Assembly (NCBI RefSeq): GCF_025465995.1
Contig: NZ_JANLNY010000028.1
Coordinates: 248,001-312,000, forward strand
From: Pseudomonas sp. 5P_3.1_Bac2
Lineage (GTDB): Bacteria > Pseudomonadota > Gammaproteobacteria > Pseudomonadales > Pseudomonadaceae
Direction of reading: 5' to 3'
Length of the DNA stretch: 64,000 bases
Shown here: in pieces, positions 26,126 to 33,877 of the stretch
Position numbering within the stretch: position 1 is the stretch's first letter
Layout of the letters: each line of letters opens with the position of its first letter
Notes under the pieces: generated by a model
Databases searched by the model: none
Seen by the model: only the letters and a program-made list of their open reading frames with translations
What the model was told of the DNA's origin: nothing
Program-made: the position numbers and the translations under genes

Positions 26126-27013
26126 CTAGTACCAGCGCGCCTCGCCTTCAGGGCGCTTCTTAAAGCGCTTCATGGTCCACATGTACTGGCTGGGGTAATT
26201 GCGCACATAGCGACCCAGTTCACGACTCAGGGCGGCGACCGACACCTCCAAGTCCTTGTCGTACATATCCGCAGGCGCGGCTTCGAGTATCACTTTGTAG
26301 CCGCTGCCATCGTCCAGACGCACCGCATGGAAGAACACGCCACGGGCTTTGCCACGGGACAACAACTGCGGCACGAACTTACTGGTCAGCGCCGTGGTGC
26401 CTAAGTAAGGCACAAACAAGCCCGCACCCAAGGCCGGTTCCGGATCGCAAGGAATGCCGACGCAGCCGCCGCGTTTAACCTCTTTGATCACGCTCATGAT
26501 GCCTTCCGGGGTGGAGGGCGCCACGCGGTTGCCCATCTGCACACGCTGCTTCTTCAGCAGCTCATCCACCGCTTTTAGCTTCGGTGGGCGATAGAAGATA
26601 ATCGGCTTGGCGTAGGAGCAATAGAAGTGGTTGAGCACTTCCCAGTTACCCAAGTGGCTGGTGATGCCGACCAGACCGTCGCCCGAGGCCAGGGCCTCTT
26701 CGAGCACCTCCATGCCTTCCACTTCACGGATGAACTTGAGCGATTTCTTCGGCGGCCAGATCCAGGCGCAGGCGCTTTCCGTCAGGGTACGGCCAATATC
26801 CATCATGGCGCGCTTGTGCAGGCCACTCAGCGCGGCCTGATCCAACTCGGGAAAGCAGCGCTGGATATTGATCAGCGCCACTTCGCGAGAGCGATTAGGC
26901 AGCTTCCACATCAACCAGCCGATGCCACCGCCGACGCCTTGCACGGCACGCCAGGGCAGTAAGGCAAACAAGCGCAAAAAGCCCACCACGAGGGCGCCTT
27001 TAAACTTTTCCAC
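26126..27013 (-). CDS. lpxL: Lipid A secondary (lauroyl-type) acyltransferase
   Basis: A 295-residue inner-membrane enzyme of the LpxL/HtrB family that adds a secondary acyl chain to lipid A. An N-terminal hydrophobic anchor (GALVVGFLRLFALLPW) is followed by the catalytic HX4E motif (SHLGNWE, about 118-124). Length is typical. Which acyl chain it transfers cannot be told from sequence. In P. aeruginosa the gene at this position is an htrB paralogue. Confidence 0.92.
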   Translation of the reverse strand: MEKFKGALVVGFLRLFALLPWRAVQGVGGGIGWLMWKLPNRSREVALINIQRCFPELDQAALSGLHKRAMMDIGRTLTESACAWIWPPKKSLKFIREVEGMEVLEEALASGDGLVGITSHLGNWEVLNHFYCSYAKPIIFYRPPKLKAVDELLKKQRVQMGNRVAPSTPEGIMSVIKEVKRGGCVGIPCDPEPALGAGLFVPYLGTTALTSKFVPQLLSRGKARGVFFHAVRLDDGSGYKVILEAAPADMYDKDLEVSVAALSRELGRYVRNYPSQYMWTMKRFKKRPEGEARWY

Positions 27014-27072
27014 AGGCCACTCCAGGCAAATCTAAAGTCGCCATTGTAACCGCCTGGCCGGGCAGGGGGCAG

Positions 27073-27624
27073 TTAACGACTCAGCGCCGGGTAGCGATCA
27101 CAGTCAGTGGTATGGTCCATGACCATGCCAGTGGCCTGCATATAGGCGTAGCAGATGGTCGGCCCAACGAAGGTAAAACCCAGTTTGCGCAGGGCTTTGC
27201 TCATGGCCTCGGCCTCAGGGGTAATCGCCGGCACTTCGGCGCGGCCGCTGAAGTGGTTGATCTTCGGCACACCGCCGACAAAGGACCACAGCAGTGCCAC
27301 CGGATCTTCCAAGCGCAGCCAGGCCTGAGCGTTTTGCCGGGCGGCGTTGAGCTTGAGGCGATTGCGGATGATCCCCGGGTCTTGCAGCAGTTGCTCGATA
27401 TAAGCGTCGTCCATGGCGGCCAACTGCACGGGATCAAAGCCAAACAACACCTGGCGATAACGCTCGCGCTTTTTCAGCACCGTGATCCACGACAAACCGG
27501 CCTGAAAGCCTTCCAACACCAACAGCTCGAACAGCGCCTGGGCATTGCGCTGCGGCACGCCCCATTCATGGTCGTGGTAGGCGATGTACAGCGGTTCAGC
27601 GTTACACCAAAAACAGCGTGGCAT
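27073..27624 (-). CDS. tag: DNA-3-methyladenine glycosylase I
   Basis: A 183-residue base-excision repair enzyme that removes 3-methyladenine. The zinc-binding and base-recognition N-terminus MPRCFWCNAEPLYIAYHDHEWG is diagnostic, followed by FELLVLEGFQAGLSWITVLKKRE and the C-terminal zinc ligands (HTTDC). The longest frame extends to 27750, but the ATG at 27624 gives the family's usual N-terminus. It is divergent from glyQ, 66 bases away. Confidence 0.96.
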   Translation of the reverse strand: MPRCFWCNAEPLYIAYHDHEWGVPQRNAQALFELLVLEGFQAGLSWITVLKKRERYRQVLFGFDPVQLAAMDDAYIEQLLQDPGIIRNRLKLNAARQNAQAWLRLEDPVALLWSFVGGVPKINHFSGRAEVPAITPEAEAMSKALRKLGFTFVGPTICYAYMQATGMVMDHTTDCDRYPALSR

Positions 27625-27690
27625 GCGGGCGTCCCTGAGCTTGGGTATACTGGCCGACTTTCTCAAGCCGCCAAAGTACGGGTGAAATTT

Positions 27691-28638
27691 GTGAGCCAGA
27701 CTACGCCTGCCGTGCGCACCTTCCAAGATTTGATCCTCGCCCTGCAACAATACTGGGCCGAGCAGGGTTGCGTGGTATTACAGCCCTACGACATGGAAGT
27801 GGGCGCCGGCACCTTCCACACCGCGACCTTCCTACGTGCCATTGGTCCGGAAACCTGGAACGCTGCCTATGTGCAGCCTTCGCGCCGCCCGGCTGATGGC
27901 CGCTATGGCGAGAACCCGAACCGCCTGCAGCATTACTACCAGTTCCAAGTGGTGCTCAAACCCAACCCGGAAAACTTCCAGGAGCTGTACCTTGGCTCGC
28001 TGAAGGCCATCGGTATTGATCCGCTGGTTCACGATATCCGTTTCGTTGAAGACAACTGGGAATCGCCGACCCTGGGCGCCTGGGGTCTGGGTTGGGAAAT
28101 CTGGCTCAACGGCATGGAAGTCACCCAGTTCACCTACTTCCAGCAAGTTGGCGGCATCGAGTGCTATCCGGTCACTGGCGAGATCACTTACGGTCTTGAG
28201 CGTCTGGCCATGTACCTGCAAGGCGTCGACTCGGTGTATGACTTGGTCTGGGCTGATGGCCAGTTCGGTAAGGTCACCTATGGCGACGTGTTCCACCAGA
28301 ACGAAGTGGAGCAGTCGACCTACAACTTCGAGCACGCCAACGTCGAGAAACTGTTCGAGCTGTTCGACTTCTATGAGTCCGAAGCCAACCGTCTGATCGA
28401 ACTGGAACTGCCACTGCCCACTTACGAGATGGTGCTCAAGGCATCCCACACCTTTAACTTGCTGGACGCGCGCCGGGCGATCTCGGTTACTGCACGCCAG
28501 CAATACATCCTGCGCGTGCGCGCCTTGGCCCGCTCGGTGGCGCAGAGCTACCTGCAAGCGCGGCGCAAGCTGGGCTTCCCCCTCGCCGCGGCGGATCTGC
28601 GTGATGAAGTATTGGCCAAGCTGGAGGCAGCAGAATGA
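27691..28638 (+). CDS. glyQ: Glycyl-tRNA synthetase, alpha subunit
   Basis: A 315-residue catalytic subunit of the alpha2-beta2 glycyl-tRNA synthetase. It opens with the family's TFQDLILALQQYWAEQGCVV and continues through QPYDMEVGAGTFHTATF and VQPSRRPADGRYG. The GTG at 27691 gives the same N-terminus (SQTTPAVRTFQ) as other Pseudomonas GlyQ; a GTG three codons earlier is an alternative. The open frame reaches back to 27112 but that part is antisense to tag. The stop overlaps the glyS start by 4 bases. TATACT at 27646-27651 may be its -10 element. Confidence 0.97.
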   Translation: MSQTTPAVRTFQDLILALQQYWAEQGCVVLQPYDMEVGAGTFHTATFLRAIGPETWNAAYVQPSRRPADGRYGENPNRLQHYYQFQVVLKPNPENFQELYLGSLKAIGIDPLVHDIRFVEDNWESPTLGAWGLGWEIWLNGMEVTQFTYFQQVGGIECYPVTGEITYGLERLAMYLQGVDSVYDLVWADGQFGKVTYGDVFHQNEVEQSTYNFEHANVEKLFELFDFYESEANRLIELELPLPTYEMVLKASHTFNLLDARRAISVTARQQYILRVRALARSVAQSYLQARRKLGFPLAAADLRDEVLAKLEAAE

Positions 28639-30689
28639 GTGCGCAAGATTTTCTGGTAGAGCTGGGCACCGAAGAGCTGCCACCCAAAGCCCTGAAGAGC
28701 CTCGGCGAAGCCTTCCTCGCCGGCATCGAGAAGGGCCTGAAAGCCTCTGGCCTGAGCTACAGCAGCGCTCGTTACTACGCCGCGCCACGCCGTTTGGCCG
28801 TACTGGTCGAGCAGCTTGCGACCCAACAGCCGGATCGCAGCCTCAACCTCGATGGCCCGCCCGTACAAGCCGCCTTTGATGCCGACGGCAATCCGACCCA
28901 AGCGGCTCTGGGCTTCGCCAAAAAATGCGGCGTTGAGCTGAGCGAAATCGACCAGAGCGGGCCGAAGCTGAAATTCAGCCAAAACATCGCCGGTAAGCCA
29001 GCCAGCAGCCTGCTGCCAACTATCGTCGAAGACTCCCTCAACGATCTGCCGATCCCTAAGCGCATGCGCTGGGGCGCGCGCAAAACTGAATTCGTGCGGC
29101 CAAGCCAATGGCTGATCATGCTGTTTGGCGACGAAGTGATCGACTGCGAAATCCTCGCCCAACTGTCCGGTCGTGAGTCCCGTGGCCACCGTTTCCATGC
29201 CAACCACGAAGTGCGCATCAGCGCGCCGCGTAACTACGCCGAAGACCTGAGCGCCGCCTATGTGATTGCCGACTTCGCTGAGCGTCGCGAGCTCATCAGC
29301 AAGCGCATCGAACAACTCGCCGCCGAGCAGCAGGGCAGTGCCATCGTGCCCCCGGCGCTGCTCGATGAAGTAGCCGCCTTGGTTGAATGGCCCGTGCCGC
29401 TGGTGTGCTCCTTCGAGGAACGCTTCCTCGACGTGCCGCAAGAAGCGCTGATCACCACCATGCAGGACAACCAGAAGTACTTCTGCCTGCTGGACGCGAA
29501 CGGCAAGTTGCTGCCGCGCTTTATCACCGTGGCCAACGTCGAGAGCAAAGATCCTAAGCAGATCATCGAAGGCAACGAGAAGGTGGTGCGTCCGCGCCTG
29601 ACCGACGCTGAGTTCTTCTTCAATCAGGACAAAAAGCAGCCGCTGGAAAGCTTCAACCAGCGTCTGGCCAACGTGGTGTTCCAGGCCCAACTGGGTTCGG
29701 TCTACGACAAGGCCAAGCGGGTCAGCACCCTGGCTGGTTTTATCGCCCAGCAAATCGGCAGCGACGCCGGCCGCGCAGCCCGCGCTGGTATTCTGAGTAA
29801 GTGCGACCTGGCCAGTGAAATGGTCGGCGAGTTCCCGGAGATGCAAGGCATCGCCGGTTACTACTACGCCAAGCACGACGGCGAGCCGGATGACGTGGCC
29901 CTGGCGCTGAACGAACAGTACATGCCGCGCGGTGCGGGCGCTGAACTGCCCAGCACCCTCACCGGTGCGGCGGTGGCTCTGGCTGACAAGCTGGACACCC
30001 TGGTCGGCATCTTCGGCATCGGCATGCTCCCCACCGGCAGCAAAGACCCCTATGCGCTGCGCCGTGCGGCGCTGGGCGTGCTGCGTATCCTGATCGAAAA
30101 AGATCTGGACCTGGATCTGGCCAAAGCCATCGCCTTCGCCATCCAGCAGTTCGGCAGCCAAGTGAAGGGCGCAGCCCTGGCCACTCAGGTGCAGGACTTT
30201 ATCTTCGACCGCCTGCGCGCGCGTTACGAAGACGAAGGCATCGACATCAGCGTCTACCAAGCGGTGCGTGCGGTTAACCCAACCTCGCCGCTGGACTTCG
30301 ACCAGCGCGTACAAGCCGTGCAGTCGTTCCGTGCCCTGCCGCAAGCTGCCTCGCTCGCCGCAGCGAACAAGCGCGTATCCAACCTGCTGGGCAAACTCGA
30401 AGGCCAAGTACCGAACACGGTGCGCGCGCATTACTTCGACAGCCCGACCGAGTTCGCCTTGAATGCGGCCATCCAGCAGGCCGAAAGCAATGTGAAGCCG
30501 CTGGCCGAGGCTCGTCAGTACAGCCTGGCTCTGGCGCAACTGGCCAGCCTGCGCGAGCCAGTGGATGCCTTCTTCGAAGGTGTGATGGTCAACGCCGAGA
30601 ACCCAGACGTGCGCGCTAACCGCTACGCGCTGCTGGCTAAACTGCGTGGCCTGTTCCTTGGCGTGGCTGATATTTCGGTATTGAGCTAA
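28635..30689 (+). CDS. glyS: Glycyl-tRNA synthetase, beta subunit
   Basis: A 684-residue tRNA-binding subunit that partners GlyQ. It starts SAQDFLVELGTEELPPKAL, the family signature, with PKRMRWG and FVRPSQWLIMLFG in the middle; an HD-like domain and a C-terminal DALR-type anticodon-binding domain (from about 580) follow. The ATGA overlap with glyQ suggests coupling for equal subunit amounts. A 730-residue open frame on the opposite strand is only a shadow of its GC-rich codons. Confidence 0.97.
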   Translation: MSAQDFLVELGTEELPPKALKSLGEAFLAGIEKGLKASGLSYSSARYYAAPRRLAVLVEQLATQQPDRSLNLDGPPVQAAFDADGNPTQAALGFAKKCGVELSEIDQSGPKLKFSQNIAGKPASSLLPTIVEDSLNDLPIPKRMRWGARKTEFVRPSQWLIMLFGDEVIDCEILAQLSGRESRGHRFHANHEVRISAPRNYAEDLSAAYVIADFAERRELISKRIEQLAAEQQGSAIVPPALLDEVAALVEWPVPLVCSFEERFLDVPQEALITTMQDNQKYFCLLDANGKLLPRFITVANVESKDPKQIIEGNEKVVRPRLTDAEFFFNQDKKQPLESFNQRLANVVFQAQLGSVYDKAKRVSTLAGFIAQQIGSDAGRAARAGILSKCDLASEMVGEFPEMQGIAGYYYAKHDGEPDDVALALNEQYMPRGAGAELPSTLTGAAVALADKLDTLVGIFGIGMLPTGSKDPYALRRAALGVLRILIEKDLDLDLAKAIAFAIQQFGSQVKGAALATQVQDFIFDRLRARYEDEGIDISVYQAVRAVNPTSPLDFDQRVQAVQSFRALPQAASLAAANKRVSNLLGKLEGQVPNTVRAHYFDSPTEFALNAAIQQAESNVKPLAEARQYSLALAQLASLREPVDAFFEGVMVNAENPDVRANRYALLAKLRGLFLGVADISVLS

Positions 30690-30783
30690 GCCCCGTAGTC
30701 CCACCAGTGGGCGCTGTTTGCGCAGCGCCCACTGCCTCATTACAGCGGTGCGCGGCTACCGCGTGCCGGTTATGGATTGGCCC

Positions 30784-31317
30784 ATGAAACTGCTGATTCT
30801 CGATCGCGACGGCGTCATCAATTACGACTCTGACGATTACATCAAAAGCCTCGAGGAGTGGATTCCACTGCCTGGCGCCATTCGCGCCTTAGCGCAGCTG
30901 AGCCAAGCCGGTTGGACCATCGCCATCGCCACTAATCAATCCGGAATCGCCCGCGGCTACTATCCTCTAAGCACTCTGCACGCCATGCACCAACGCCTGC
31001 GGGATTTGGTGGCGGAGCAGGGCGGCGAGCTGGGCTTGATTGTTTACTGCCCCCACGGCCCGGATGACGGTTGTGCTTGCCGTAAACCGAAACCCGGCAT
31101 GCTCGAACAAATTGCCGAGTACTATGACGTGAATCTCACCGGCGTATGGTTTGTGGGTGACAGCAGCAGCGATCTGAACACGGCCTTAGCGGTAGGCTGT
31201 CAGCCGGTACTGGTGAAAACCGGCAAAGGTTTGCGCACGCTGGCCAAGCCCTTGCCGCAAGGCACGTTGGTATTCGATGATCTGGCGGCAGTGGCCAGCC
31301 AGCTTATCTCTCTTTAA
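30784..31317 (+). CDS. gmhB: D-glycero-D-manno-heptose 1,7-bisphosphate 7-phosphatase
   Basis: A 177-residue HAD-superfamily phosphatase in the ADP-heptose pathway for lipopolysaccharide core. HAD motif I is LDRDGVIN (6-13), motif II ATNQSGIARG, the zinc-binding cysteine/histidine loop is YCPHGPDDGCACRKPKPG, and motif IV is FVGDSSSDL. The ATG at 30784 places motif I at the usual position; an ATG four codons earlier is possible. It is followed closely by plsC. Confidence 0.94.
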   Translation: MKLLILDRDGVINYDSDDYIKSLEEWIPLPGAIRALAQLSQAGWTIAIATNQSGIARGYYPLSTLHAMHQRLRDLVAEQGGELGLIVYCPHGPDDGCACRKPKPGMLEQIAEYYDVNLTGVWFVGDSSSDLNTALAVGCQPVLVKTGKGLRTLAKPLPQGTLVFDDLAAVASQLISL

Positions 31318-31349
31318 CCCAGGCCCTGCCTGTGACGGTAAATGCTCAC

Positions 31350-32123
31350 ATGTCGATCGTGCAGACCCTACGAACCGTTTTGTTTTACCTCCTGCTGTCC
31401 AGCTGGTCGCTGGTGTGGTGCAGCCTGAGCTTCTTTGTCGCGGCCTTTATGCCGTTTCGCACGCGCTACCGCTTCGTTAACCAAACCTGGTGCCGCGTGG
31501 CCGTGTGGCTGACCAAAGTGGTGGCCGGTATCGATTACCAAGTCACTGGTTTGGAAAACATCCCCAAACAGCCCTGCGTGATTCTGGCCAAACACCAAAG
31601 CACCTGGGAGACCTTCTACCTCTCGGCGCTGTTTGAGCCACTGAGCCAAGTGATCAAACGTGAGCTGCTCTATGTGCCGTTCTTCGGCTGGGCCATGGCC
31701 ATGCTCAAACCTATCGCCATCGACCGCAGCAATCCCAAAGCCGCTCTCAAGCAATTGGCCAAGCAAGGCCAGGAATGCTTAGAGCAGGGCTGCTGGGTGC
31801 TGGTCTTCCCGGAAGGCACACGGATTCCTGCCGGCGAAATGGGCAAGTTCAGCCGTGGTGGTACGGCCTTGGCCGTTAACGCCAACCTGCCGATTCTGCC
31901 CATCGCCCATAACGCTGGGCAGTACTGGCCCAAAGACGGCTGGGGGAAAAAGCCCGGCACCATCCAAGTGGTGATCGGTCCAGTGATGCACGCCGAAGGC
32001 ACTGGTCCACGGGCCATCGCCGAGCTCAACGACCGCGCCTACGAATGGGTCAAACAAACCCAAGCGGCCATCGGCTCACTGGACCCGCAAGCCGCACAGA
32101 CAGAGCCTAAGCAAGACGCTTAA
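31350..32123 (+). CDS. plsC: 1-acylglycerol-3-phosphate acyltransferase (lysophosphatidate acyltransferase)
   Basis: A 257-residue membrane enzyme that makes phosphatidic acid. An N-terminal membrane helix (LFYLLLSSWSLVWCSLSFFV) is followed by the HX4E catalytic motif (KHQSTWETFY, about 77-86), the glycerol-3-phosphate-site motif FPEGTRIPAG, and a PxxPIAHN segment. The ATG at 31350 (MSIVQTLRT) is preferred over a GTG six codons earlier. It begins 32 bases after gmhB, so the two are probably cotranscribed, and a terminator follows. Confidence 0.93.
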   Translation: MSIVQTLRTVLFYLLLSSWSLVWCSLSFFVAAFMPFRTRYRFVNQTWCRVAVWLTKVVAGIDYQVTGLENIPKQPCVILAKHQSTWETFYLSALFEPLSQVIKRELLYVPFFGWAMAMLKPIAIDRSNPKAALKQLAKQGQECLEQGCWVLVFPEGTRIPAGEMGKFSRGGTALAVNANLPILPIAHNAGQYWPKDGWGKKPGTIQVVIGPVMHAEGTGPRAIAELNDRAYEWVKQTQAAIGSLDPQAAQTEPKQDA

Positions 32124-32144
32124 GCGGCTAGTCAGTAACACCTG

Positions 32145-32176
32145 AAAGCCTTGGCCTAACCGCCAAGGCTTTTTTG
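32145..32176 (+). terminator. Intrinsic terminator after plsC
   Basis: AAAGCCTTGGC pairs with GCCAAGGCTTT around a 6-base loop and is followed by a T-run (TTTTTTGTT), 21 bases after the plsC stop. It isolates phoA from the upstream genes. Confidence 0.9.
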
Positions 32177-32197
32177 TTGGAGCATCCAGCAAACGTA

Positions 32198-32237
32198 TTG
32201 TCATCTGCCAGTAACCCCTTCGTCACAAGCCCTTACT
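32198..32237 (+). promoter_or_regulatory. Candidate PHO box upstream of phoA
   Basis: Direct heptamers resembling CTGTCAT recur every 11 bases: TTGTCAT (32198), CAGTAAC (32209), TCGTCAC (32220) and, weaker, CCTTACT (32231). The 11-base spacing is that of PhoB-binding PHO boxes. Individual repeats are degenerate, but the position, about 100 bases before an alkaline phosphatase gene, supports the call. Confidence 0.6.
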
Positions 32238-32329
32238 ACCCTCGGCGAGACTCTTTCCTCGCTGGCCTCCTGCTGCCGTCGTAGCGAGAACCGCTTAAGC
32301 CTTTCCCGCCCAGTATAAGGAGATCCAGC

Positions 32330-33775
32330 ATGTTGACCGCCAAACCCCTCGCCCTGACCTTAGCCATTGGTGCTGTACTGTCGGCTAGTGCCCTGAGCGT
32401 GGCTGCCGAGCCTCATGCTCAGGGCAAGCGCAACCAAGACCTGTTCAACCGTGAAGCCCGTGGCGACATTACCGAACAAGGCGGCGCACGCCGGGTCGAT
32501 CGCGACCTTACCAGCGCGATCAAAGCCTCGTTATCCGAGCGCAAGGCCAAGAACGTCATCCTGTTGATTGGCGATGGCATGGGCGACTCGGAAATCACCC
32601 TGGCGCGTAACTATGCAGAAGGGGCGGGCGGCTACTTCAAGGGCATCGATGCACTGCCACTGACCGGTCAATACACCCATTACGCCTTGCACAAAGACAG
32701 CGGCAAACCCGACTACGTGACCGACTCCGCCGCCTCCGCCACGGCGTGGAGCAGTGGGGTGAAAACCTACAACGGCGCCCTCGGCGTGGATATTCACGAA
32801 CGTCCACATCAAACCCTGCTCGAGCTGGCCAAACGCAATGGCCTGGCCACCGGCAACGTGTCCACCGCCGAACTGCAAGACGCCACCCCAGCGGCGCAAT
32901 TCGCCCACGTTACTGCGCGTAGATGCTATGGCCCGGTGGTCACCAGCAGCCAATGTGCGAGCAATGCGTTAGAGAATGGCGGTAAGGGCTCGATCACCGA
33001 GCAGTTACTCGATACCCGTGCAGATGTGACCTTAGGCGGCGGTGCCAGCACGTTCAGTGAAGTGGCCAAGGCTGGCAAATGGTCGGGCAAAACTCTGCGC
33101 GCCCAAGCGCTGGAGCGCGGCTATGTGCTGGTCGAAGACGCCGCGTCGCTCGGCAAGATTCGCAAAGCCAACCAGAAGCAACCGCTGATTGGCCTGTTCA
33201 GCCCTGGCAATATGCCCACCCGCTGGCAAGGCCCTAAAGCCACCTACCACGGCAATATCAGCCAAGCGCCGGTGACCTGCACGGTCAACCAAAAACGCAC
33301 GGCCAATATCCCCACTCTGGCGCAGATGACCGGCAAAGCCATCGAACTGCTGCAAGACAACCGCAAAGGTTTCTTCCTGCAAGTGGAGGGCGCCTCCATC
33401 GATAAAGAAGACCACGCCGCCAACCCTTGCGGACAGATCGGTGAAACCGTCGACCTCGACGAAGCCGTACAAGTGGCCCTGGCCTATGCCAAAGCCGACG
33501 GCAACACCCTGGTGATCGTCACCGCCGACCACGCCCACTCCAGCCAAATTATCCCGCCAGAAACCTCCGCCCCGGGCCTGACCCAAGCACTGAACACCAA
33601 AGACGGCTCGATCATCGCGGTGAGCTACGGCAACTCCGAAGGCAGCTCCATGGAACACACCGGCAGCCAACTGCGCATCGCCGCCTACGGCCCCCACGCC
33701 GCCAACGTCACCGGCCTGACCGACCAAACCGACCTGCACTTCACCATCCGCAACGCCCTGGGGTTGAAGAAATAA
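32330..33775 (+). CDS. phoA: Alkaline phosphatase (PhoA type)
   Basis: A 481-residue periplasmic precursor: signal peptide to about residue 26 (ALSVAA), then the alkaline phosphatase fold. The metal-site motif is LIGDGMGDSE, the nucleophile serine is in DSAASATAWSSG, and later metal ligands are in IDKEDHAANPC and TADHAHSS. It releases phosphate from organic esters under phosphate starvation. The ATG has AAGGAG at ideal spacing. It sits between plsC and gyrB, where P. aeruginosa, as I remember it, has no such gene. It has its own candidate PHO box and terminators on both sides. Confidence 0.96.
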   Translation: MLTAKPLALTLAIGAVLSASALSVAAEPHAQGKRNQDLFNREARGDITEQGGARRVDRDLTSAIKASLSERKAKNVILLIGDGMGDSEITLARNYAEGAGGYFKGIDALPLTGQYTHYALHKDSGKPDYVTDSAASATAWSSGVKTYNGALGVDIHERPHQTLLELAKRNGLATGNVSTAELQDATPAAQFAHVTARRCYGPVVTSSQCASNALENGGKGSITEQLLDTRADVTLGGGASTFSEVAKAGKWSGKTLRAQALERGYVLVEDAASLGKIRKANQKQPLIGLFSPGNMPTRWQGPKATYHGNISQAPVTCTVNQKRTANIPTLAQMTGKAIELLQDNRKGFFLQVEGASIDKEDHAANPCGQIGETVDLDEAVQVALAYAKADGNTLVIVTADHAHSSQIIPPETSAPGLTQALNTKDGSIIAVSYGNSEGSSMEHTGSQLRIAAYGPHAANVTGLTDQTDLHFTIRNALGLKK

Positions 33776-33814
33776 CATTCTGGGCAATAGCCCCGCGTAC
33801 TTAATCAGCCTCAA

Positions 33815-33847
33815 AACAAAAACCCCAGCACTTAGGCTGGGGTTTTT
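33815..33847. terminator. Bidirectional terminator between phoA and gyrB
   Basis: AAAAACCCCAGC pairs with GCTGGGGTTTTT around a 6-base loop. It has A-tract and T-tract on both sides, so it can end both converging transcripts. Confidence 0.93.
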
Positions 33848-33877
33848 ATTGGGCGGGTTAACAGCCGTGTGGGCCTG

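Noticed and set aside
28548..30740. 730-codon open frame on the minus strand opposite glyS
   Set aside because: Antisense shadow of glyS with low-complexity, His/Gln-rich translation and no ribosome site.
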